NCBI GenBank assembly: GCA_945870425.1
Contig: CAMBSD010000016.1
Span: 22,695-86,694, forward strand
Direction of reading: 5' to 3'
Source: Chitinophaga pinensis
Lineage (GTDB): Bacteria; Bacteroidota; Bacteroidia; UKL13-3
Length of the DNA: 64,000 nt
Shown: piece by piece, positions 52,222-61,400 of the stretch
Position numbering within the stretch: position 1 is the stretch's first letter
Layout of the letters: each line of letters begins with the position of its first letter
The notes under the pieces: generated by a model
What the model saw: the letters and a program-made list of their open reading frames with translations, nothing else
What the model was told of the DNA's origin: nothing
Database searches by the model: none
Translations under genes and position numbers: made by a program

Positions 52222-55200
52222 TTGAAAAAAATCATTTACATCATTTCTCACTTATTAATAAGTATCGGTATAGTGCAGGCTCAATCCCCTATTGCTTCAT
52301 TTACTTCTCTTCCCATACAAGTAAATGATACCATTACCATATGCGCTGGCCAAAGTATTACATTTATCAATACAAGTACCTCCACTATAGTTGGAACTAC
52401 TTATGCTTGGAGCTTTGGCATAGGTGCCAATCCTATAAGCAGTAACTTAATGGGTCCTATTACGGTAAAATACACCCTTCCTTCTAATTCAATCACAGCA
52501 AGCCTTGTTGTAAATAATAACAATGGCAGTGGTATTACCAATTACAATGTGGTGGTAGTGGTAAAACAATCACCAAATTCAATATTAACACTTAGTAGCT
52601 CTGGAAATGGATTTTCTACAACTACCCAAAATGGCAATACCGTTTTCAAAAAGTGTAATGCCTCCGACTCTACATTATTTACTTTTCAATCAAATTATAA
52701 CAATGTTTTTTTACAAAATTTTACCTGGGGTGATGGTGCAATTGCCAATCAAGATTCGCTGACTGGAAATCAAATAAAACACTGGTATGCCATAGGACAA
52801 AATTTATTAACTCATCGCATTACTTTTGCAAATGGTTGCAGCCAAAGCAAAGATTACATTGTATTTAATGGAAATGCCCCTATAGTAACAGTATCGGGCT
52901 CTAGTCAAAATACTTGCCTACCACTGCCCTATTCTTTTCAATTAGTTTCAAATAAAGTACCCATATCTTACCAAGTTTCATTTTCTGATGGAACCGCTGC
53001 AAACAATTTTGCCACCGTTTCAGACACTACTGTTTCACATGTATTTAATTCTTCATCGTGCGGTGTAGATTATCAAATTGCGCCTAGTTTACCTCCTATT
53101 AAAAATGCCTTTTCAGCAACCATCATTGCTCAAAATTTCTGTTCACTTAATGGCATACCGACAGTTTTAACAATCGGACCCATTTCTATTTCTACTAAAA
53201 CAAAAGCAGCGTTCAGCTATGCCCCAAATTCACCTATTTGTCAGAATGAGACTGTAAATTTTATTAATCAAACTAATAAAGGAGTATCAATTTCATCATC
53301 AGGCTGCGATTCTGGCTATTCGTTTTATTGGAAAGTTGTTCAAACTTCAGGATACTCCATTATGAATGGGAATATGGGAAGTACCAATGGTTTTACTGCA
53401 AGCAATTATGACCATACCAAATGGACCAATGGTAGCAATGCCTTGTCTTTAAAATTTGATACCCCAGCTACCTATCAGGTTTGGCTGTATACTGCCAATT
53501 CATGTGGAATTGACTCTACCATGAAAGAAATTATAATTAAACCCACTGCCAGTGTAAATATTTCAATGGCCAACCAAACTATTTGTAGTGGAGACAGTTC
53601 AAGCGCATTTACTTTAACCTCTACCATCACTGGATACCGTATAAGTTGGGAAGTAAGCGACACTCTCAATATAGATAAATTACCCATTCAAAAAGGAGAT
53701 GGAAACAGTCCCTTAGATTTTAAACCCATGCGATTATTCAATAATAGTCTACAGCAAGGCTATGTAAAAATTAGTGCTACCGTTGGTTGTACAAATGTGC
53801 CTAAAACTTTTCATACCATTTATGTAAATCCCATCGCACAAATTATCGCTAGCCCAAAGCAATCTTTTATTTGCAGCGGCACGGCAAGCAATATCAACCT
53901 GCTTAGCAGCTTGAACATAGGAAATTTTTCATGGACCGTAGTAGCACCCATTTCTATAACAGGAGCAGCAGCAGGTACTGGCAATAAAATTGCTCAAACC
54001 CTTGTTAACAATGGCAACAAAATAGATACCGTGAAATACACCATTTCTATTATTGGTGTAAATTGTCCAGGACCTAAAATAGATGTAATTGTTATTGTTC
54101 AACCTCCACTTAGCATAAAAAACCTTGCAGATATTTCAGCTTGTTCTGGATCATTCATTAAACCTGATACATTCTCATCGACTCCAAGTGGAGCCAATTT
54201 TACTTGGGCAAACTCAAATACCGCCATTGGTTTGGCTAATACTGGAAGCGGTAACATCAATCCATGGTATGCTCCTTTAAATAATGGAAGCACTGCCATT
54301 ACAGGTGAGATAACTCTGACAGCTGCTCTGAATAATTGCCCTACCACAAGCTCAAAATTCAAAGTGATTATTAACCCTAGTCCGAAGTTTAATGCCATCC
54401 TCAACCCCCCATCAGGTTTGGATTGTATTAGCAATAAGGGTAGAATAAATGGCAGTACAATTCCAACAAATTGCAAAGCATTTTGGACAGGTCCACTTCT
54501 GCTTTCTGGGGATTCTACATTAAATCCAGAAGTAGGTGCAGCCGGCCTATACAGGGTGAACATAATAGACAACAGCACTGGATGTACCGTTAAAGATAGC
54601 GTATTAGTAAGTCCTCCCACACCCATAAACATAACAAACATTAATAAAACAGATGTTAGCTGTTATAATGGATCTGATGGTAGTATTGTTGTATCGACAG
54701 ATAACCCAGCAAAAGATGTAAATTATACATGGAACCCAAATGTATCCATTAAAAATCAAGCTGAAAATTTACGTATAGGAACCTATCAAGTGATAGTGAA
54801 CAACACCGATGGCTGCAGAGACAGTAACACAGTCATAATAAATCAACCCGATGTTATTCAAGTAAACCTTTTAGACACCCTTACAGGTGAATGCGGTGAG
54901 GAAAATGGAAGTATTCACATCGAAGCCACAGGAGGAAAAAGTGGTTTTACTTATGTATGGAATAATGGCAAATCTGGCAATCACATTTATGAATTAAATG
55001 GAGGTTCTTACATTGTGAACGTAAGAGACAAAGCAGGATGCTTGGTAGTTGATACTTTCATGCTAAACTGTAGACCATTGGTTCCATTGGTTATCCCTCA
55101 ATTTATTTCACCTAATAATGACAACAAGAATGACTTATGGGTAATTGAGCATTTAGAATTATATCCAAATAACAACGTGCAAATATTCAACCGATGGGGA

Positions 55201-55356
55201 AATTTAGTTTATTCAGCTTCACCATACCTAAATAATTGGAATGGGCGTCAAGAGGGAAGTAGCGAAACCATGCCGGCAGCTACCTATTTTTATTTAATTG
55301 AAACCAATAAAAAATCACAAGAACCCTTTAAAGGTTTTTTAGAAATCCAACCTTAA
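52222..55356 (+). CDS. Large adhesin with T9SS type B (gliding-type) sorting domain
   Basis: 1044 residues starting at TTG 52222 directly before the signal peptide (KKIIYIISHLLISIGIVQAQ). Many PKD-like or Ig-like modules follow, with Cys pairs and CAGQSITFINTSTS-type starts, then SprB-like repeats with SCYNGSDGSIVVS. The last 90 residues (PQFISPNNDNKNDLWVIEHL, then NVQIFNRWGNLVYSASPYLN and NGRQEG) are the gliding-motility-associated CHU_C domain, which directs T9SS export. Such cargo needs a PorP/SprF protein, encoded 6 bp downstream. No ATG gives this signal peptide, so the TTG start is likely. Confidence 0.9.
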   Translation: MKKIIYIISHLLISIGIVQAQSPIASFTSLPIQVNDTITICAGQSITFINTSTSTIVGTTYAWSFGIGANPISSNLMGPITVKYTLPSNSITASLVVNNNNGSGITNYNVVVVVKQSPNSILTLSSSGNGFSTTTQNGNTVFKKCNASDSTLFTFQSNYNNVFLQNFTWGDGAIANQDSLTGNQIKHWYAIGQNLLTHRITFANGCSQSKDYIVFNGNAPIVTVSGSSQNTCLPLPYSFQLVSNKVPISYQVSFSDGTAANNFATVSDTTVSHVFNSSSCGVDYQIAPSLPPIKNAFSATIIAQNFCSLNGIPTVLTIGPISISTKTKAAFSYAPNSPICQNETVNFINQTNKGVSISSSGCDSGYSFYWKVVQTSGYSIMNGNMGSTNGFTASNYDHTKWTNGSNALSLKFDTPATYQVWLYTANSCGIDSTMKEIIIKPTASVNISMANQTICSGDSSSAFTLTSTITGYRISWEVSDTLNIDKLPIQKGDGNSPLDFKPMRLFNNSLQQGYVKISATVGCTNVPKTFHTIYVNPIAQIIASPKQSFICSGTASNINLLSSLNIGNFSWTVVAPISITGAAAGTGNKIAQTLVNNGNKIDTVKYTISIIGVNCPGPKIDVIVIVQPPLSIKNLADISACSGSFIKPDTFSSTPSGANFTWANSNTAIGLANTGSGNINPWYAPLNNGSTAITGEITLTAALNNCPTTSSKFKVIINPSPKFNAILNPPSGLDCISNKGRINGSTIPTNCKAFWTGPLLLSGDSTLNPEVGAAGLYRVNIIDNSTGCTVKDSVLVSPPTPINITNINKTDVSCYNGSDGSIVVSTDNPAKDVNYTWNPNVSIKNQAENLRIGTYQVIVNNTDGCRDSNTVIINQPDVIQVNLLDTLTGECGEENGSIHIEATGGKSGFTYVWNNGKSGNHIYELNGGSYIVNVRDKAGCLVVDTFMLNCRPLVPLVIPQFISPNNDNKNDLWVIEHLELYPNNNVQIFNRWGNLVYSASPYLNNWNGRQEGSSETMPAATYFYLIETNKKSQEPFKGFLEIQP

Positions 55357-55362
55357 TTAGAT

Positions 55363-56268
55363 ATGAAATATATACTTAGCATACCCATATTTTTGTTATC
55401 ACTATCGGTTTTTGCGCAGCAAGATCCGCAACATTCATTTTATTTTAATAATCCTTTATTTTTCAATCCTGCTTATGCTGGAAGCAATGGCGTATGCAAT
55501 ATTACGGGCGTTTCTAGGGTGCAATATGTGGGATGGGATGGCGCTCCAAAAACGCAATTCCTTTCCATTCAAGCCCCCATTGCTCGAAAAAAAATCGGCC
55601 TAGGTGCCACCATAAGTTATGATAAAATTGGTGCAAGGTCAGCTTTAAATACAATGGCTAATTTTGCCTATCATATTCAATTAAATGAAGATAATGTAAG
55701 ACTCTCATTAGGGCTATCAGCAGGTTTTTCTCAAAATTCGTTTGGGTTTTCTGGTTTAATTGTAAACGACCCTACAGATCCCAATTATTTATTAGCAAGC
55801 AATACCCTTTCACCTAATTTTGGCTTTGGTACATACTTATACGGAAAGAAATTCTATGCGGGATTTTCAATTCCCAAAATGCTTAAACAATCCATTGATA
55901 ACCAAATTGGCAATGCCATTAATCAGCCACATTTGTATGTCATGGGCGGATATGTGTTTCCTATCAATAGTGTTGTTGACTTAAAGCCATCCATGCTAGT
56001 AAAATATACTGCAAATGCCCCTATAACCACAGATTTAAATGTATCAGCTTTCTTCTACAAGCAAGTTTGGCTGGGCCTTATGTGTAGAATGAACGAATCC
56101 ATTGGTTTTAATAGCTCGTATCAATTACCAAACAATATAATGTTTGGCTATGCCTTTGATTATCCCATTAATGGAATGAGGTTAAGTCAATTTGGAAACC
56201 ATGAATTGGTCATTTCAATCAATTTATTCAACAAGAAAAATGCATTCATCAGCCCTCGATATTTTTAA
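55363..56268 (+). CDS. PorP/SprF-family outer-membrane protein
   Basis: 301 residues. Signal peptide (cleavage after VFAQ) followed by QDPQHSFYFNNPLFFNPAYA, the hallmark start of the PorP/SprF family, and barrel strands to the end. PorP/SprF proteins accept a T9SS type B cargo at the outer membrane and hold it on the surface. It lies between the adhesin (6 bp) and OmpA/PD40 gene (3 bp), the order seen in sprB-sprF loci. Confidence 0.93.
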   Translation: MKYILSIPIFLLSLSVFAQQDPQHSFYFNNPLFFNPAYAGSNGVCNITGVSRVQYVGWDGAPKTQFLSIQAPIARKKIGLGATISYDKIGARSALNTMANFAYHIQLNEDNVRLSLGLSAGFSQNSFGFSGLIVNDPTDPNYLLASNTLSPNFGFGTYLYGKKFYAGFSIPKMLKQSIDNQIGNAINQPHLYVMGGYVFPINSVVDLKPSMLVKYTANAPITTDLNVSAFFYKQVWLGLMCRMNESIGFNSSYQLPNNIMFGYAFDYPINGMRLSQFGNHELVISINLFNKKNAFISPRYF

Positions 56269-56271
56269 AAA

Positions 56272-58440
56272 ATGAAAATAAAAATTGTACTCATATTGTT
56301 AGGTATTATTCGTTTTGCATACGCCCAAGGATTTAAAGAATCTTATGCGACACAACTTAGCAATCGACTTGAATTTGTAGAAGCTTACCCCGTTTGGGCG
56401 GAGCTTTCTGCTACTTTAATGAACAAGCAAAAAGGTAAATGGAACTACTTACGAATGGCAGTTGAGGCTGCATACAAATCCGAACAATTTGAAAAATCAT
56501 TTTATTGGGACAGTATTTTAGTAGCTAAAAAACAAGCCACTGCCAAAGACATGATTGTGTTTTTTGACCTTTTATGTTTAAACAATAAACATGCTTTACT
56601 AAACCCATATATCGACAGTGCTTTGTTGGTTTTTCCAAAGGATAGCCTCATTCAAATATGGAAACAAAAAGCGCCCCTTGTTTTGGGTCTATTAAACAAT
56701 AAAACAAATTATGAAGTGACTCCAATCAGACCAGAAGCTAAAGGTGAAGAATATGGTGCTGTGCCTTACAAAAGGGCTTTATTGTATGTAAGCAATGAAT
56801 ACAATACTGGTTTTGTAAATACAACTTACGGACGCACAGGACAAAATTATAGCAATATTGGTTTGATTGAAGATGCTAAAAATCCAAGTGTAGCAAATGG
56901 CTTTTGGGAACAAATAAAAAATAAAGATTTATGGACTGAAATCCCACCTACCAAAACGCATGACGGGCCTATTTCTTTCTCAAAAGATTATAAACAAGCT
57001 TTTGTTACAAGCAACCAAACTACCACTAATGAGAACAATAGCATTAAGTTTTCGCGTTTACAATTAAAAATATACAGCCTAACTGCAGATGGATGGAAAG
57101 AGGATAAAACTTTTGATTGGAACAGCCCCGATTTTTCAACTGGACATGCTGTTTTAGATGCTGATAAAAATTTAATTTTTGCTTCTGACAGGCCAGGTGG
57201 ATTTGGTGGGGTAGACTTATATAAATGTATCTGGAAAAACGATCATTGGGGCAGTCCAGTTAATATGGGACCTAGCATTAATACTGCCCTAAACGAAATG
57301 TTTCCTTTTGTGTCTAACAAAGGCAATTTATATTTTGCTTCTAACGGTTGGCCGGGTATAGGTGGACTTGATATCTTCAAATGGAACACAAAAGATTCAT
57401 CTCTTTCGCATTTAGGAATACCCATTAATTCAAACGATGATGATTTTGCCTTTTATATCAATGAAATTAATAATAGCGGTTACTTATCATCGAATAGAAA
57501 TAAGAGAAAAGACCAAATATACAGTGTACAGAAAATAGTAGAAGGCATAGAACTGCAAGTTAATACCATTACATGTAATGAAAATACTGTGAGTAATATT
57601 CCATTAACTATTACCGATAAATCCAAAAACACCAGCCAACAAGTTACTACGGATGAGAATGGTGCTGCCATTATAAAAATGCAAAAAGGCCGCGACTATT
57701 TAATAAGCTTTGAAGGCAATGAGTATAGCTACCCCGATTCATTATTGTACCATGCCAAAACCAATGGCAGGTATGAGAAGAATCTAAAAATACGTTTGAA
57801 AAACCAAGTGACTAGCCTATTGGTGCAAGACGAAAAACTGAAACCACTTGAAGGTGTTATGCTAAATTTTTATAACAAAAAAATACCTGTGCTTAAAGTG
57901 TTGACGCCTGCCAATGGACAATATGCCTGGACAAATGTGGGACAAGAATTAAAAGATTCGGTGTATGCCAACTTTATCAACCACAATGATGTGTCAATAA
58001 AAATTCCAAAAGCTGGCAAAGACCGCTGTAACGATACCTTGCTTATACCCCTTACTTTTATAAAAAAACAAGCGGATGAATTCATCAATTTGGATTTGAT
58101 ATTGTATGATTTTGATAAATATTTTCTAAGACCTGAAGGAAAATTTGAACTCGAAAAATTGGTAAAATACATGAAAGCAAGGCCCGAGTTGATTGTAGAA
58201 TTATCATCCCATACCGACTCTAGAGGCGAGTATGATTATAACATTACCTTATCTAATAACCGTTCTCAAAGTTGTATTGATTATATCATAAGTAAAGGAA
58301 TAGATGCCACACATATTATAGCCAAAGGATACGGAGAAAGCAAATTAGTAAACCCCTGCTCTGACAATGTGCCCTGCACCGATGAGGAACACCAACAAAA
58401 CAGAAGAACCGAGCTAAAATTATTAATTAATACCAAGTAA
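56272..58440 (+). CDS. OmpA-family protein with PD40 propeller
   Basis: 722 residues with a signal peptide (cleavage near AYAQG). Residues about 150-400 are a WD40-like PD40 propeller (FASDRPGGFGGVDLYKCIWK, then FASNGWPGIGGLDIFKWNT). A carboxypeptidase-regulatory-like beta domain follows (about 425-590), and the last 110 residues are the OmpA peptidoglycan-binding domain (LIVELSSHTDSRGEYDYNIT, then NNRSQSCIDYI and QQNRRTELKLL). It would link the adhesin system to the cell wall. Third gene of the operon; the next gene starts 3 bp later. Confidence 0.93.
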   Translation: MKIKIVLILLGIIRFAYAQGFKESYATQLSNRLEFVEAYPVWAELSATLMNKQKGKWNYLRMAVEAAYKSEQFEKSFYWDSILVAKKQATAKDMIVFFDLLCLNNKHALLNPYIDSALLVFPKDSLIQIWKQKAPLVLGLLNNKTNYEVTPIRPEAKGEEYGAVPYKRALLYVSNEYNTGFVNTTYGRTGQNYSNIGLIEDAKNPSVANGFWEQIKNKDLWTEIPPTKTHDGPISFSKDYKQAFVTSNQTTTNENNSIKFSRLQLKIYSLTADGWKEDKTFDWNSPDFSTGHAVLDADKNLIFASDRPGGFGGVDLYKCIWKNDHWGSPVNMGPSINTALNEMFPFVSNKGNLYFASNGWPGIGGLDIFKWNTKDSSLSHLGIPINSNDDDFAFYINEINNSGYLSSNRNKRKDQIYSVQKIVEGIELQVNTITCNENTVSNIPLTITDKSKNTSQQVTTDENGAAIIKMQKGRDYLISFEGNEYSYPDSLLYHAKTNGRYEKNLKIRLKNQVTSLLVQDEKLKPLEGVMLNFYNKKIPVLKVLTPANGQYAWTNVGQELKDSVYANFINHNDVSIKIPKAGKDRCNDTLLIPLTFIKKQADEFINLDLILYDFDKYFLRPEGKFELEKLVKYMKARPELIVELSSHTDSRGEYDYNITLSNNRSQSCIDYIISKGIDATHIIAKGYGESKLVNPCSDNVPCTDEEHQQNRRTELKLLINTK

Positions 58441-58442
58441 CA

Positions 58443-61400
58443 ATGAGAACTATAAAAACAATGCGTTTTAATGGGAAAATACCTCCTTTTTGTGCAGTAC
58501 TGAGCCATAAAAACATACTGTTACTGCTTCTGTTTTGTGCTTTTAAATTAGTTCATGCACAAAGCATTTCGAGTACTCAAATTAATAATACTCACTTTTG
58601 TTTGGGAGGAACCTATACAGTTACTTTTACAACGAATGGTTTATTTCCTTCTGCTACCTTTCGCGCTAAACTTTCAAACGCAAGTGGCTCATTTACGGCA
58701 CCTGATACACTAATTGTTGGAAATAGCTCTACCAATTCTATTACCATTACTATTCCTAGTGGCAGACCTCTTTCCAATAATTATAGATTGGTAGTTAATA
58801 GTTCCACTACATTAGTAGCTTGTGATACCATTGCTAACTTAACCATCACAGCGCCTTCTCCCGCTTTTTCTTTTAGTAAATATGCCTGTGCAGGAACTAA
58901 TGTAATTTTCACCAATTCGTCTATTGGTAATGGGGTTGGCATATCAAGTTTTAGCTGGAATTTTAGCACCACCGCAGGAGCACCTAGTTCACCTAATACC
59001 AATGCAAGCCCAATAGTTTCTTTCAACCCTGCCAATGGAAGTGGTACTATTAATTACAGTATTACTTTAACGGCTACCGATGCTTATGGATGCACAAATA
59101 CAGTAAAAGATACCGTTATCATTAGGCAAAAACCCATACCTAATTTTACCATCACAAACAATAATACTTGTGCTGGCTCTAATGTAAGTTTTACTAATTC
59201 TTCGATAGGTGCATCACCTTTAAGTTATAGTTGGGATTTTGGTAATCCAGCTGCGGGTGCCCCAAATTCCGAAAGCGCTACAAACCCAACAGTTAGTTTT
59301 AACCCTGCATTGGGCGGGGATACAATTTCGTATCCCGTTATTTTAACTGTAACAAATGGATATGGGTGTACAAATAGTATTGCAAATAATGTTGATGTAA
59401 AACAGAAACCTGATGCAAGGTTAGATACAACAAATTTAACATCAACTGCATTATTTGATCCTATTTTAAATCTATTTAAAAACTGTTCTGCTACTAGATT
59501 AGATCCCACTTTTCTTTTTTCAATTGGGAATTCGAGTTCAACAATTTCAACAAATACCAACTATACAATAAGTTGGGGAGATGGTACTTTAAACTCTACA
59601 TTTTCAGCATTTACAACAACTGCTCATTCTTATACTTCACTAGGATTGTTCAATATAAATATTGAATTGTTAGGAAATAACGGATGTCAATCGAATAAAT
59701 CATACCAATTTTTTAATGGCAACTCGCCATCAGGCAATTTAATAAGTATTCCAAATGTTAATGATTGCGTACCTTACACACTTACCTGGCCTGTAGATAC
59801 AACAACTACTAATCCAAATGCACCTGGAACAAATTACATTTTTAGAGTTAATGATGGTTCACAACCAATTTATTATACACAATCAAATTTGCCACTTACA
59901 ATTTCTCATACTTTTACAACGTCTTCTTGTAATTTCCTTCCAGGTAATTCATTTAAAGTTGAATTTGTTTCAAGAAACCCATGTGATTCAAATCCAACAG
60001 TAGTAGGAACCGTAAGGCCAGCTCAAAAACCTATAGCTTCATTTAGTATTTCAACTTCTAATATAATTTGTAATAACACTACTGTATCATTTAATAATAC
60101 TTCAATTGGTAACTATTTTAATGGTGGTACTTGTTTAACTACTTTTGAAAAATATTGGGAAATTTTACCGAATACAGGATGGAATATTTCTGCTGGTACT
60201 TTGATTCCAAATGCAAGTTCAATTAATGGAAGTAATTCTATTACAATAAATTTTAATACAAATGGTATATATACCATTAAACTTAAAATTAAAAAACCTA
60301 ATACATTGCTTCAAAATGGAAGATGCATTGACGATTCTACAATTCAAACCATTTGTGTTCAACCAACACCTAAACCTAGTTTTACATTTACAAACAGTCA
60401 GTCAAACCGTTGTACCAATAATACATTAAGAATTATCAATACATCCAACACATTAACTAGTTGTGGCACTACTACTTATAATTGGACTATTTTAGACAGT
60501 TTAAACAACAATGCAATAATTTCACCAGGAACAAGGTTTTCTTATGTAACACCAAGTAGGCCAGATAGCATCAATCCCGTATTTTTATTTACCCAATCAG
60601 GTATTTATAAAATAAGGTTGGAAGTAACAAATATTTGTGGAACGGTAGCTAAAGATACATTTATAATTATCAAAGATAAACCCATTGTTAGCCTCCCAAG
60701 TGCCAAAGCTTATTGCGATGCGCAAACCATTATTTTTAGCAGTGCAAATGTTAACCATGCTCCTTCATTTAACCCCAATTATGGAACTATCAGTGCTTAT
60801 AGTTGGTCGGTAAGTCCAGCAGGTTCTTCATTTACCTCAGGAACAGCAAGTAGTGCAAATCCTACTATATCTTTTCCAAATACCACTACCTTACCGATAA
60901 CATATACTGTAACTTTAACAGCCACCAATGAATGTGGTGTATCTAATATTGCAAGTCAACAAATCACCATCAACCCAAGGCCGCAGGCCACTGCAAGTGC
61001 CATCCCATCAAAATTGGCTTTTTGTTCTGGTGGCACAAGCAATATAGTTTTAAGTAATAACCTAAGTTCAGTTGTCAGGTATACATGGCGGGCTTATCCA
61101 AGTTCAAACAAAATAAGTGGCTTTGCTGATCAACTCATAGGCGTTTCGGGACCCATTATTCAAACATTAATCAATACGGGAAGTGTGAATGAAACGGTGT
61201 TATACAGAATTGTAGCAAAAGATACACTCACAGGCTGTTTGGGAGATTCAACAAGTATCATTATTACAGTTTATCCAATACCAAGGGTGTTTGCCAGTGC
61301 CCAAAACATTTGTTCAGGTGCTCAAACCAATATTGCCTTATCATCCAATGTTGCCGGCACCTTATTTACCTGGACTGCCATTGCCAAAGGTGCTACCACC